From: Deltaproteobacteria bacterium
GTDB lineage: Bacteria > Myxococcota_A > Polyangia > Polyangiales > Ga0077539
Reading direction: 5' to 3'
Length of the DNA stretch: 34,677 nucleotides
NCBI GenBank assembly: GCA_016218725.1
Contig: JACRDB010000082.1
Coordinates: forward strand, 1-34,677
In this document: positions 8,457 through 17,382 of the stretch, piece by piece
Layout: the number at the start of each line of letters is the position of its first letter
Position numbering within the stretch: the first letter of the stretch is position 1
The notes under the pieces: model-generated
Told to the model about the DNA's origin: nothing
Database searches by the model: none
What the model saw: only the letters and a program-made list of their open reading frames with translations
Translations under genes and position numbers: made by a program

Positions 8457-9346
8457 AGACCGATTTCCGGGTGCTCTCGGACCTCGGCGCGGACGGGGTG
8501 CGCGCGGTCCTCCAGCGCGCCATGGAGCTCAAGGCCCGGCGTCGCCAGGGGCTGCGGGACACCCCCCTCCAGGGCCGCAGCGTGGCGTTGATCTTTGAAA
8601 AACCCTCGACGCGCACGAGGGTGAGCTTCGAGGTCGGCGTCCACGAGCTGGGGGGACACCCCGTGGTGCTCGCCTCCCGGGACCTGCAGCTCGGTCGGGG
8701 CGAGAGCCTGGAGGACACCGCCCGAACATTGTCAGGGTATGTCCATGCCATCGTGGTACGGACCTTTGCCCACGCGAGGGTGGAGGCCCTGGCCCGGGAG
8801 GCCACGGTGCCGGTGATCAACGCCCTGACGGACGAGGCCCACCCGTGCCAGGTGCTGGCGGACCTCCAGGCGGTGCTGGAGCTCCGGGGCTCGTTGGAGG
8901 GTCTCCGGGCGGCCTGGGTGGGCGATGGCAACAACGTGGCGCGGAGCTGGGCCGAGGCCGCGGGGCTCCTGGGCTTCACGCTCACGCTGGCGTGTCCTCC
9001 AGGGTATGAGCCCCCTGCGGGGGCGTTGCCACGGGGCGTGGCGGTGGTCCGGGACCCCGTGGAGGCTGTAGACGGCGCCGAGGTGCTGGTGACGGACGTG
9101 TGGGCCAGCATGGGGCAGGAGGCCGAGGCCGCGGCGCGGAGGGCGGCTTTTTCGGGGTTTACGGTGGACCGCGCGCTGGTCTCCCGGGCGACGCCGGGGG
9201 CCCTGGTGCTCCATTGTCTCCCGGCGCACCGGGGCGAGGAGGTCTCGGCGGAGTACCTGGAGGACCCCTCCGGGCCCGTGTGGCGCGCGGCGGAGAACCG
9301 CCTCCACGCGCAGAAGGCGCTCCTGGAGAGGCTCCTGGCGGGCTGA
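8453..9346 (+). CDS. argF: Ornithine carbamoyltransferase
   Basis: 297 aa. Catalyses carbamoyl phosphate plus ornithine to citrulline in arginine synthesis. Carbamoyl-phosphate binding STRTR (52-56) and HPCQ (130-133), the ornithine-binding loop DVWASMGQE (215-223) and HCLPAHRG (254-261) are all intact, so an active anabolic enzyme is expected. DVWASMG indicates ornithine rather than aspartate or acetylornithine as substrate. At 297 aa it is at the short end of the family. It overlaps argD by 4 bp; no other arginine genes follow. Confidence 0.94.
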   Translation: MKTDFRVLSDLGADGVRAVLQRAMELKARRRQGLRDTPLQGRSVALIFEKPSTRTRVSFEVGVHELGGHPVVLASRDLQLGRGESLEDTARTLSGYVHAIVVRTFAHARVEALAREATVPVINALTDEAHPCQVLADLQAVLELRGSLEGLRAAWVGDGNNVARSWAEAAGLLGFTLTLACPPGYEPPAGALPRGVAVVRDPVEAVDGAEVLVTDVWASMGQEAEAAARRAAFSGFTVDRALVSRATPGALVLHCLPAHRGEEVSAEYLEDPSGPVWRAAENRLHAQKALLERLLAG

Positions 9347-9428
9347 ATCCTGTTGCGAAAATCCATCGGTTGTCCGACCGTGGAGGGGGCGTTCCCCCGG
9401 GGAAGCGCCCCGACAGGATCACAGAGGC

Positions 9429-11255
9429 ATGGACAAGGTCATCGGAATCGATCTCGGAACGACGAACTCCTGCGTCGCGGTGGTGGAAAACGGCCAGGCC
9501 GTGGTGATCGCGAACCGCGGCGGGTACAAGACCACGCCGTCCATGGTGGCGATGACCGAGGCCGGCAAGCGCCTGGTCGGGCACCTGGCCAAGCGCCAGG
9601 CCATCACCAACGCGGAGAACACGGTCTACTCGGCCAAGCGGCTGATCGGGCGCAAGTGGTCCTCGCCGCAGTGCAAGCAGGTCTCCCAGAGCGCGTCGTA
9701 CAACATCGTGGAGGGGCCCCACGGGGACGTGCGCATCGTCTTGCGGGACAAGGTGTACTCGGTGCCCGAGGTGAGCGCGATGGTGCTCTCGGAGATGAAG
9801 CTCATCGCCGAGGAGTACCTGGGCCACGAGGTCAAGAAGGCCGTGGTCACGGTGCCTGCGTATTTCAATGACAACCAGCGCCAGGCCACCAAGGACGCCG
9901 GGGCCATCGCGGGCCTGGACGTGATTCGGATCATCAACGAGCCCACGGCGGCGGCGCTGGCCTACGGCTACGGCCGGAACGTGGACAAGCTGGTGGCGGT
10001 GTACGACCTCGGGGGCGGGACCTTCGACGTGAGCGTGCTGGAGATCGGCTCCAGCGGGGTCTTCAAGGTGGTGTCCACGGCCGGGGACACGTTCCTGGGC
10101 GGCGAGGACTTCGACGCGCGGGTGATCGACTGGCTGGTCAACGGCTTCCAGGAGGAGCAGGGGATTGACCTGCGCAAGGACCGCATGGCCCTGCAGCGCC
10201 TGAAGGACGCGGCGGAGAAGGCCAAGGTGGAGCTCTCCTCGGTGGAGGAGGTGGAGATCAACCTGCCGTTCATCATCTCGTCGGGGCGCAATGAGGCGCT
10301 GCACCTCCAGCGGGTGCTCTCCCGCGCGGACCTGGAGCAGATCACGGCGGACCTGGTGGACCGCACCGTGGACATCATGCGCCAGACCCTGGACGACGCG
10401 GGCATCTCCCGGGAGGAGGTCGAGGACGTGGTGCTCGTGGGCGGCATGACCCGCATGCCCCGGGTGCAGAGCTCGGTGCAGGAGTTCTTCGGCCGGGAGC
10501 CCTCCAAGGGCGTCCACCCGGACGAGGTGGTGGCCGTGGGGGCGGCGATCCAGGGCGGGGCCCTGGTGGAGGACTCGCAGCAGAAGGTGGTGCTGCTCGA
10601 CGTGACCCCGCAGACGCTCGGGATGATGGTCGCCGGGGGGCTCATGGAGCCCCTGATCCCGAAGGACACCACGGTGCCCACGCTGCGCACCAAGGCCTTC
10701 ACCACCAGCCGGGACAACCAGACCGCGGTGAAGATCCTTGTGATGCAGGGCGAGCACGAGGAGGCCAACAAGAACGAGCTCCTCGGGGAGTTCATTCTCA
10801 CGGGCCTGCGAAAGGCCAACGCCGGGGCCGTGGAGATCGAGGTGACCTTCGAGATCAACGCCGACGGGATCGTAAGCGTCCACGCCAAGGACCTGGAGAC
10901 CGGCAAGCAGCAGTCCATCACGGTGACCGCCACCAGCGGGCTCACCAAGGACGAGATCCAGGCCATGATCGACGCGGGCAAGCAGTACGCCGTCGAGCGC
11001 AAGCGCGACGAGGAGTACGAGGGCCGCAAGCAGGAGGCCGAGGGGCTCATCTTCGAGATCGAGCGGCTCCACGAGAAGGTCGCCAAGGTCGTGGGCGGCA
11101 GTGACTACGGCCGGGACGCGCTGGAGAAGGCCAAGGGCGTGATCGACCGGGCCCGGCACGCGATTGACCGTCGGGACTCCCCGGCCCTGAAGGAGCAGGT
11201 GGAGGCCCTCACCCGGACGCTCAAGATGTTCAAGGGCGTGGTGGCGAAAGCATGA
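9429..11255 (+). CDS. dnaK: Hsp70 chaperone, DnaK family, without acidic C-terminal tail
   Basis: 608 aa. The nucleotide-binding domain is complete: IDLGTTNSCVAV at the N-terminus, VPAYFNDNQRQATKDAG, NEPTAAALAYGYG, VYDLGGGTFDVSV and VLVGGMTRMP. The substrate-binding domain follows (VTPQTLGMMVAGGL, then DTTVPT). The C-terminus ends in a lid helix (TRTLKMFKGVVAKA) and lacks the EEVD-like acidic tail of canonical DnaK. No grpE or dnaJ is adjacent. A second, specialised Hsp70 is therefore possible; in Myxococcus xanthus the Hsp70 homologue SglK/StkA affects social motility and exopolysaccharide. Whether this is the housekeeping or the specialised copy cannot be decided from this window. Probably co-transcribed with the next gene, 40 bp downstream. 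Confidence 0.92.
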   Translation: MDKVIGIDLGTTNSCVAVVENGQAVVIANRGGYKTTPSMVAMTEAGKRLVGHLAKRQAITNAENTVYSAKRLIGRKWSSPQCKQVSQSASYNIVEGPHGDVRIVLRDKVYSVPEVSAMVLSEMKLIAEEYLGHEVKKAVVTVPAYFNDNQRQATKDAGAIAGLDVIRIINEPTAAALAYGYGRNVDKLVAVYDLGGGTFDVSVLEIGSSGVFKVVSTAGDTFLGGEDFDARVIDWLVNGFQEEQGIDLRKDRMALQRLKDAAEKAKVELSSVEEVEINLPFIISSGRNEALHLQRVLSRADLEQITADLVDRTVDIMRQTLDDAGISREEVEDVVLVGGMTRMPRVQSSVQEFFGREPSKGVHPDEVVAVGAAIQGGALVEDSQQKVVLLDVTPQTLGMMVAGGLMEPLIPKDTTVPTLRTKAFTTSRDNQTAVKILVMQGEHEEANKNELLGEFILTGLRKANAGAVEIEVTFEINADGIVSVHAKDLETGKQQSITVTATSGLTKDEIQAMIDAGKQYAVERKRDEEYEGRKQEAEGLIFEIERLHEKVAKVVGGSDYGRDALEKAKGVIDRARHAIDRRDSPALKEQVEALTRTLKMFKGVVAKA

Positions 11256-11295
11256 ACTGGGCCTCCCCAGCGCACCCCCCACCGAGGACTCCACC

Positions 11296-12978
11296 ATGAG
11301 CTCCATCGGCACCAAGGCGCCCCAGAGCGACGAGACGGTGGACGACTGGTTCGACCTCCTGGACGAGCCCCCGGCCGCGGGCACGGCCCAGGCGCCCCCC
11401 GCGGACGACCCCTCCAAGCGCGTGACGCCGGTGAGCATCGCGCAGCCTCAGCCTCCGGCGGAGGAGAGCGATCTGTGGGACTGGGAGGTCGCCCCGGGGC
11501 CCACCCCTCCGCCGACCACGGACCCCCTCGGGACGCGCGCGGGCTCCAGCACCGGCGTGCAGAGCGTGGACGAGGTCTCCTTCGAGGACCTGGACCTCGG
11601 GACCGAGGGGACCCTGGAGGTCACCGACGATGACACCCTGGAGGTGGAGCCCGTCGAGGACGACACGGAGTTCGATCCCCTCGCGACGCAAGCCACCAGG
11701 CCTCGAGGCGTGCCCCCGCCGGTGCCGCTCCGAGAGCCCGCGCCGGCCCCGTCCCTGCGGGATGTCCCGGACCTCGGGTGGATGGAGCCCACCCCTGGGC
11801 TCCCGGGCCCGCCCCAGGACCCGCCGACGCACCCCGGCACCGCGCCGCTGGCCGCGTCGGTGTCTCCCAGGAACCCCTCCAACCGGGCCATCAAGACCAC
11901 CCAGGCCTTCGCCGGCGCCGATCTGGAGAACCTCCAGCGCAGCCTCGCCGCGGTGGGCATCCATCCCCCGGAGGCGCCCACGCCCCTGCCTCCGGCCGCC
12001 ACCCCTTCGGGGCCGGAGCCCCCGTCGCTGGAAGAGCTGGAGAACGTCCTCTCCGGGTCGGGAAACTCCCCACCTCTCCCTGCATTTCCCGACCTGTCGG
12101 CGGAGGCCCTCTTCGGGGCTCCCGGGCGGACGGCGAGCGCGCCGGAGATCACCCTGGAGTCGGCTCCGCCGGAGGTCTCCTCGGAGGAGTTCCCTCCGCT
12201 GGAGGCCGAGGCCCCGGCGCCCGAGGCTCCCGCCGTGGAGGCCGCGCCGGAGCCTCTGGAGACGCCCCTGGAGACCGCTTCGGAGGCACCCACGCGCCCG
12301 GCCGCGGCGCCGCCGCCCGGCGAGGCGCCGTCGGAGGCCGCCGTGCGCACGCCAGAGTCCCCTACGGAGCGCCCCCCTCCGGTCCGCCGCCGCGCGGTCG
12401 AGAGGGTCGGAGGCTCCGCGGGGGTGGTGCCTCCTCCCAGCCCCGGGAGGCTCCCCGGGGGCATCCCCACGCCGGTGGTGGGCACGCAGCTCCAGGTGCC
12501 CGCGCGGGAGCCCTCGCGGGAGCGCAGCCCCGTCGCGGCGCCGGAGGCCGTGGTCGACGAGGCTGCGCGGCAGGGGTCCCTGGCGGACCGTCGCAAGGAG
12601 CTCCGGGAGCGCTTCGACCTCGGGGACTACACCGGCGCGCTGGTGATGGCCGAGGCCATGCTGGAGCTGCACCGCAAGGACCCGGACGCGATCTACATCG
12701 CGGACGTGTGCCGGTCCAAGCTCCGGGCCATCTACGCCGGGCGCCTTGGGTCCCTCACGCAGATCCCGACGGTGATCGTGCCGCCGTCGGAGATGCGCTG
12801 GCTGTCCCTGGACCACCGGGCGGGCTTCGTGCTGTCCCTGATCGACGGGGTCTCCACCCTGGAGGAGATCATTGACGTGAGCACCATGCCGCCGCTGGAG
12901 GTGCTCCGTACGCTCTACAACCTGCTCTCGCAGAACGTCCTGGAGCTCCGGGCGGGCCGGCGCTCCATGGGGCGCTGA
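11296..12978 (+). CDS. Pro/Glu-rich myxobacterial protein with conserved C-terminal domain
   Basis: 560 aa with no signal peptide, so probably cytoplasmic. The first 400 residues or so are low complexity (Pro, Ala, Glu, Ser) with acidic patches, probably disordered. The ordered C-terminus (from about 425) has a TPR-like helical pair (LRERFDLGDYTGALVMAEAM). It ends with a module reading LSLDHRAGFVLSLIDGVSTL then LRTLYNLLSQNVLEL, similar to the small C-terminal domain of myxobacterial gliding and regulatory proteins that ends in a bacterial helix-turn-helix-like fold. It follows the Hsp70 gene by 40 bp and may be a partner or client. Convergent with the next gene with a 2-bp gap. Molecular role unknown. 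Confidence 0.75.
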   Translation: MSSIGTKAPQSDETVDDWFDLLDEPPAAGTAQAPPADDPSKRVTPVSIAQPQPPAEESDLWDWEVAPGPTPPPTTDPLGTRAGSSTGVQSVDEVSFEDLDLGTEGTLEVTDDDTLEVEPVEDDTEFDPLATQATRPRGVPPPVPLREPAPAPSLRDVPDLGWMEPTPGLPGPPQDPPTHPGTAPLAASVSPRNPSNRAIKTTQAFAGADLENLQRSLAAVGIHPPEAPTPLPPAATPSGPEPPSLEELENVLSGSGNSPPLPAFPDLSAEALFGAPGRTASAPEITLESAPPEVSSEEFPPLEAEAPAPEAPAVEAAPEPLETPLETASEAPTRPAAAPPPGEAPSEAAVRTPESPTERPPPVRRRAVERVGGSAGVVPPPSPGRLPGGIPTPVVGTQLQVPAREPSRERSPVAAPEAVVDEAARQGSLADRRKELRERFDLGDYTGALVMAEAMLELHRKDPDAIYIADVCRSKLRAIYAGRLGSLTQIPTVIVPPSEMRWLSLDHRAGFVLSLIDGVSTLEEIIDVSTMPPLEVLRTLYNLLSQNVLELRAGRRSMGR

Positions 12979-12980
12979 GC

Positions 12981-13340
12981 TCAGCCCCCGGAGGCGCTGT
13001 CCGCCCCGGCCGTGTCCACGGCCGTATCCACGGCCGTGTCCGACGGCGCGGTGGAGTCCTGCGCTGCGGAGTCCCTCGCGCCGGAGTCGGTCACCGGCGG
13101 GGCCGAGGGGCGACAGCCCGGGTAGCCCTCGGCCAGCGTCGGGTCCGTGGGGCAGCACACGCAGCTCCCGGCGCCGCTGCAGGTGTCATTCATGAACTCC
13201 ACGCGGCACACCGCGGTGGACTCGCAGTCCGTCTGGGTCTCACACCGCTGCCCGAGGCCCTGGGTCTCGCACCCGGGGGCCAGGAGCCCCAGCGCCGCGA
13301 GCCCTAGCACTGCTCCCACCGTCCATCGCCTACGTTCCAC
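12981..13340 (-). CDS. Small Cys-rich lipoprotein
   Basis: 119 aa from a GTG start. The signal peptide ends at a lipobox-like GLLAPGC. The mature part has a Cys-rich segment (QRCETQTDCESTAVC, then CSGAGSCVCC), like the short disulfide-rich modules of myxobacterial surface proteins. The C-terminal tail is low complexity in D, S, T and A (TAVDTAVDTAGADSASGG). Probably exported and lipid-anchored. It lies 54 bp downstream of the Cys-rich secreted protein on the same strand, so possibly in one transcript. No known family recognised. Confidence 0.68.
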   Translation of the reverse strand: MERRRWTVGAVLGLAALGLLAPGCETQGLGQRCETQTDCESTAVCRVEFMNDTCSGAGSCVCCPTDPTLAEGYPGCRPSAPPVTDSGARDSAAQDSTAPSDTAVDTAVDTAGADSASGG

Positions 13341-13394
13341 GCGCCACCGGTCCCTTGAAAGGGCGGCGGAGCGTAGGCCCAGGGGCCGGAAAAT

Positions 13395-15140
13395 TCAAGC
13401 GGCCCTACGCCGACGACGACACCGCCCGAGGGCCGCCAGGGCCAGCGCCAGCGACGTGCCCCGGGCGCCCTCCCCGGGCACCCGGCAGCCACAGGAGCCC
13501 GGTCCGTCGGCGGTGTCCAGCACCAGGCCCGTATCCCCCGGGGCGTCCATGGCCGCGCCCCGGTCGCTCCCGCTCCCGGTGTCCCTGGGGGCCGTGTCCG
13601 CGGGCTCCGTGGCGTCGGGCGCGGCGGCGTCCATGGGGCCCGCGTCGGGCCTCGGGGGCCGGACGCAGCGGCCGTCCATGCACACCGTGTCCGCGGGGCA
13701 GCCCACGCCGAAGCACCGGTCGGTCACGCAGCGCTGCGTGGACCGGTCGCAGCTGGTCCCGAGGGGGCACGACACCTCCTCGCAGGGACGGATGCACCGG
13801 GGCTCTCCGCCCGTGCAGTCCGGCACCTGCCCGTCGGGGCACCGGAGCATGGTGCAGTTGGGCCGCTCACACCTGCCCGACGTGTAGCACATGGTGCCCG
13901 CGGGGCACGGGATGCACGGACAGTCGGGCACGCAGCGCCCGGCCTCGCAGTGCTGGCGCGTCGGGCACAGGAGCCCGGCGCAGGGATCCACGCAGGCCCC
14001 GCCCCTGCACACCTGGCCGGGGGGGCACCGGGCGCCCATGCACGGGTCCTGGCACCCCCTGGGGCCGCACACCTGGCCGTCCGGGCAGGTGACCCCGGCG
14101 CAGGGGTCCGGCACGCAGTACGCCCGCGACCCGCCGTCCGGCGTGACGCACGTAAAGCCCGCCCCGCACGCGCTCTCCACGCAGGCGCTCGCGCACAGGC
14201 CGTTGATGCATGAGAGCCCCTCGGGGCACCGAGGGGTGTCCCGGTCGCAGTTCAGGTCCCGGACCGAGGCGCAGCTCTCCACGGCGCCGGGGTTCACCAT
14301 GCGGTCCATGTCGTTGCAGTCGTTGCCGCCGCAGGCGGCGTCCCGGAAGCCGTCGCCGTCCCGGTCCGGGCACACCGCGGTGCTGTCTTCATTCAGGCCC
14401 GCCACGGCGTCGAGCTCGGCGTCGAAGCTGTGGAACAGGCACTCCCGGCTCGGGGTGCCGTTGTTGCCCGCCACCAGGGACGCGTACCGGAAGGTCACCC
14501 CGCAGGGGAGGCTGTACACCATGGCGTACCCGTCGCTCTCGATCGCCGTGTCCCAGCCGCCGGTGAAGGTGCGCGTGAGCTGGGCGATGTTCCAGCGCAT
14601 GGGGTCCGGGCTCGTCGCGGGCGCCACGGTGGTCGCGTCCGGGTTGTTCGTGAGCCACACGGTGTACTCAAAGGCCTCGCACGGCAGCGGCCCGTGGTCG
14701 ATCACCGGGAAGATCGCCACGCGGTTGCCCTCGCCGCCGAGGTCAAAGATGGCCCCGCGCCAGGGGTCGTAGCAGCAGCTCTCGCCGTCCACCACGGCGC
14801 TCCCGTCCGGGCGCACGCGGTTGATGTGCACCGCCCAGCAGTCGAGGCGGTTGGCCGCGTCGACGATCGACGGCATCGGCGTCGTCGGGCACCGGGGCGT
14901 GCCGCCGAAGAAGCCCTCGATGCCCGTCACCGGTCCCCCCGGGAAGGTCATCACCCCCCGCACCAGCCGCGCGAAGGTGAGCGTCAGCGCGTCCCCCCCG
15001 GAGGGCGTACGGTACGGCCCCGCCACGCGCTCGGACACCGAGGCCAGGCACCGGTCGGTCACCGACGTACAGTCCTGGCCGCGCGCGGGAGACGCCAGGA
15101 GGAGCACCATGAGCGCCGCGGAGCCCGCAAGAAATCGCAT
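13395..15140 (-). CDS. Secreted Cys-rich protein with MopE-like metal-binding module and MYXO-CTERM-type tail
   Basis: 581 aa. The signal peptide is clear (MRFLAGSAALMVLLLASPARG, cleavage near ARG-QD). A globular domain of about 230 residues is followed by a MopE-like putative metal-binding segment (CPDRDGDGFRDAACGGNDCN, then NPGAVESC). Many short EGF-like or keratin-like Cys repeats follow (CPDGQVC, CPPGQVC, CPTRQHC). An acidic D/T/A linker leads to the C-terminus: CGCR, a short hydrophobic run (SLALALAALG) and a terminal RCRRRRR. That architecture matches the MYXO-CTERM sorting signal, so myxosortase processing and surface anchoring or release is inferred. The gene begins 34 bp downstream of tsaD on the same strand. 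Confidence 0.8.
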   Translation of the reverse strand: MRFLAGSAALMVLLLASPARGQDCTSVTDRCLASVSERVAGPYRTPSGGDALTLTFARLVRGVMTFPGGPVTGIEGFFGGTPRCPTTPMPSIVDAANRLDCWAVHINRVRPDGSAVVDGESCCYDPWRGAIFDLGGEGNRVAIFPVIDHGPLPCEAFEYTVWLTNNPDATTVAPATSPDPMRWNIAQLTRTFTGGWDTAIESDGYAMVYSLPCGVTFRYASLVAGNNGTPSRECLFHSFDAELDAVAGLNEDSTAVCPDRDGDGFRDAACGGNDCNDMDRMVNPGAVESCASVRDLNCDRDTPRCPEGLSCINGLCASACVESACGAGFTCVTPDGGSRAYCVPDPCAGVTCPDGQVCGPRGCQDPCMGARCPPGQVCRGGACVDPCAGLLCPTRQHCEAGRCVPDCPCIPCPAGTMCYTSGRCERPNCTMLRCPDGQVPDCTGGEPRCIRPCEEVSCPLGTSCDRSTQRCVTDRCFGVGCPADTVCMDGRCVRPPRPDAGPMDAAAPDATEPADTAPRDTGSGSDRGAAMDAPGDTGLVLDTADGPGSCGCRVPGEGARGTSLALALAALGRCRRRRRAA

Positions 15141-15174
15141 GGCGCGATGCTACCACCGCCGCCGCGCCCCGCCG

Positions 15175-16233
15175 CTACGCCAGGGCCTCCTCCAGGGGGA
15201 AGGTCGCCCGCGCGTTCAGGTCCCAGCGGTCCCGGCGCCCGGCCTGGAGGAGCATCGCGCCGGCGTAGGCGATCATCGCGGCGTTGTCCGTGCAACTCCG
15301 GGGCGGCGGCACGTGCAGCGCCACCCCCACCCTCTCGCACGCCGCCCGCGCGGCGTCACGCAGGCCCCGGTTGGCCGCCACGCCCCCCGAGAGCACCGCG
15401 TGCGCGACGCCCTCCTGCGCCACCGCGAGCAGGAGCTTGCGCACCAGGCTCTCCACGATGGCACGCTGGACCCCCGCGCAGAGGTCCTCCAGGGCCGCGC
15501 CGGGCGGCGGCACGCCGTTCTTGCGCACATGCACCGACACGGCGGTCTTGAGCCCGGAGAAGCTGAATTCAAGGCTCCGGGTGTGCTTCATGGGCTCGGT
15601 GAAGGGGGCCCCCGAGGGGTCTCCGAGGGCCGCGAGGCGGTCGATCACGGGCCCGCCCGGGTAGCCAAGGCCCAGGAGGCGGGCGACCTTGTCGAAGGCC
15701 TCCCCCGCCGCGTCGTCGCGGGTGGAGCCCAGGAGGCGGGCGGTGGTGGGCGCGTCTACGCGGTAGAGCGCGGTGTGGCCTCCCGACACGAGGAGGGCCA
15801 CGAAGGGGAAGCCCGGGCGCGAGCCCACGGCCTGGGGGCGGTCGAGGAAGGGCGCCAGGAGGTGCCCGTGGAGGTGGTGCACGCCCACGCACGGGAGGCC
15901 CCGGGAGAGGGCGATGGCCTTGGCGGCCTGGAGGCCCACCAGGAGGGCCCCGAGGAGCCCGGGGCCCATGGTGGGGGCCACGGCCTGGACGACCTCCCAG
16001 CCTCCGGCCTCGCGCACCGCGGAGGCCACCACGGGGACGATGTTGCGCAGGTGCGAGCGCGCCGCGAGCTCCGGGACCACGCCCCCGTAGGGCGCGTGCT
16101 CGGCCACCTGGGAGGCCACCACGTCGGAGAGCACCACGGTGCGCGAGGGTTCCACGCGCACCACCGCCGCGGCGGTCTCGTCGCAGGAGCTCTCGATCCC
16201 GAGGACGGTCACGGCCTGGTTGGGGGAGCGCAA
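15175..16233 (-). CDS. tsaD: tRNA N6-adenosine threonylcarbamoyltransferase TsaD
   Basis: 352 aa from a TTG at 16233 preceded by an AGGA-type SD. A GTG at 16212 would give 345 aa beginning VTVLGIESSCDETAAAVVR and also fits the family. TsaD, with TsaB and TsaE, moves the threonylcarbamoyl group to A37 of ANN-decoding tRNAs. Visible motifs: GIESSCDET at the N-terminus, metal-binding HHLHGH, LVSGGHTALY, AAGEAFDKVARLLGLGYPGG, and SGGVAANRGLR followed by CTDNAAMIAYAG. All are intact. Divergent from rsfS. Confidence 0.94.
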   Translation of the reverse strand: MRSPNQAVTVLGIESSCDETAAAVVRVEPSRTVVLSDVVASQVAEHAPYGGVVPELAARSHLRNIVPVVASAVREAGGWEVVQAVAPTMGPGLLGALLVGLQAAKAIALSRGLPCVGVHHLHGHLLAPFLDRPQAVGSRPGFPFVALLVSGGHTALYRVDAPTTARLLGSTRDDAAGEAFDKVARLLGLGYPGGPVIDRLAALGDPSGAPFTEPMKHTRSLEFSFSGLKTAVSVHVRKNGVPPPGAALEDLCAGVQRAIVESLVRKLLLAVAQEGVAHAVLSGGVAANRGLRDAARAACERVGVALHVPPPRSCTDNAAMIAYAGAMLLQAGRRDRWDLNARATFPLEEALA

Positions 16234-16354
16234 AGGGGGGCTTCCTTGTGGGGCGCGAGGCGGTATGTTCGGAGGGACGCAGCGCGGGGCGGGGCACTAT
16301 AGCGCCCCGGGAGGGCCCCGCCAGAGACCCCACCACCCTGCCAGGGGACCATTG

Positions 16355-16921
16355 ATGGCCGTAGAGAAGAAGCCCGCCGCCCGCACCAGGAAGCCCGCAA
16401 CAAAGCGCCCCGCGACCCCACGCAAGCCCGCGGCGAAGCGGCCCCGGGCAGCGAGCGCGGTAAAAGCCGTGAAGGCCGCGAAGGCCCCGAGGGTGTCCAA
16501 GGCTCCCCCGGCGTTGGATGTGAACGAGGCCCGGCGGGTGAAGACCCGCGAGGTGGCGCTCCTGGTGGCCGCCGCGGCGCTGGAGAAGAAGGCCGAGCGC
16601 ATTGAGATCATTGATCTGGGCGACAAGGTGGACTACGCGGATTTCGTGGTGCTGATGTCCGGCCGGAGCGACCGGCAGGTGCAGGCCATCGCCGGGGGCG
16701 TGACGCAGCTCCTGAAGGAGCGGGGGCACCCGTCCAAGGCCATGGAGGGCTACGCCCAGGGCCAGTGGGTACTTATCGACTTCGACGACGTCGTGGCCCA
16801 TGTGTTCCTGGAGGACGCCCGGCAGTACTACGACATCGAGGGCCTCTGGATGGACGCCCCGCGGGTGTCCACGGAGGGCGCCAGGCTCCCGCCGGTGATC
16901 CCCGCCGCGCGCCAGGCGTGA
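16355..16921 (+). CDS. rsfS: Ribosomal silencing factor RsfS with basic N-terminal extension
   Basis: 188 aa from ATG 16355. RsfS binds uL14 on the 50S subunit and blocks 30S joining in starvation. The family domain occupies residues about 65-170: IEIIDLGDKVDYADFVVLMS, GRSDRQVQAIAGGV, GYAQGQWVLIDFDDVVAHVF and RQYYDIEGLW. The first 50 or so residues are an unusual Lys/Ala/Pro/Arg repeat region (KPAARTRKPATKRPATPRKP) resembling histone-H1-like tails, absent from typical RsfS of about 110-130 aa. The stop overlaps the rlmH start by 4 bp. Confidence 0.9.
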   Translation: MAVEKKPAARTRKPATKRPATPRKPAAKRPRAASAVKAVKAAKAPRVSKAPPALDVNEARRVKTREVALLVAAAALEKKAERIEIIDLGDKVDYADFVVLMSGRSDRQVQAIAGGVTQLLKERGHPSKAMEGYAQGQWVLIDFDDVVAHVFLEDARQYYDIEGLWMDAPRVSTEGARLPPVIPAARQA

Positions 16922-17364
16922 GGCTCGTCCTGGCCCCGGTGGGGCGGGTAAAGGAAGCCCCGCTGCGGGCGCTCCTGGATGACTACTACACACGCATCCA
17001 GCGGTACACCACACTACGCGAGGTGGAGCTGCGCGAGGGGCGCCCCGCGGAGGTGCTCGCTGCGGGCCGCAGGGTGCTCGACGCCGAGGGCCCGAGGGCC
17101 CTCCCGGTGGCGCTGGAGGTGCAGGGCGAGGCCCTGACGTCGGAGGGCCTTGCCCGGCGCCTCGGGGGCCACCTGGACGCCGGCGGCGTGCCGGTGTTCT
17201 TCCTGGGAGGCGCCGAGGGGCTCCCGGCGGAGCTTTCCCGCGAGGCGCGCTGGAGGCTGTCCCTCGGGCCCCTGACCCTGCCTCACCGCCTGGCGAGGCT
17301 GGTGCTGGCCGAGCAGGTGTACCGGGCCTTCACGATCCTGCGCGGGGAGCCGTACCACAAGTAG
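16918..17364 (+). CDS. rlmH: 23S rRNA (pseudouridine-1915-N3) methyltransferase RlmH
   Basis: 148 aa from a GTG at 16918, overlapping the rsfS stop (GTGA). This start gives VRLVLAPVGRVKEAPLRALL, the usual N-terminus, although the frame is open further upstream. RlmH is a SPOUT-fold, SAM-dependent methyltransferase acting on helix 69 of 70S ribosomes. The family end is intact: VFFLGGAEGLP, LSLGPLTLPHRLARLVLAEQ, VYRAFTILRGEPYHK. The rsfS-rlmH adjacency is common in bacteria. Confidence 0.92.
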   Translation: MRLVLAPVGRVKEAPLRALLDDYYTRIQRYTTLREVELREGRPAEVLAAGRRVLDAEGPRALPVALEVQGEALTSEGLARRLGGHLDAGGVPVFFLGGAEGLPAELSREARWRLSLGPLTLPHRLARLVLAEQVYRAFTILRGEPYHK

Positions 17365-17382
17365 GGTGCTATAACGCCACGC

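Noticed and set aside
9159..11438. 759-codon minus-strand open frame across argF, the Hsp70 gene and the start of the next gene
   Set aside because: It lies opposite unmistakable argF and Hsp70 coding sequence. His/Leu/Arg-rich shadow frames are expected at this GC content.
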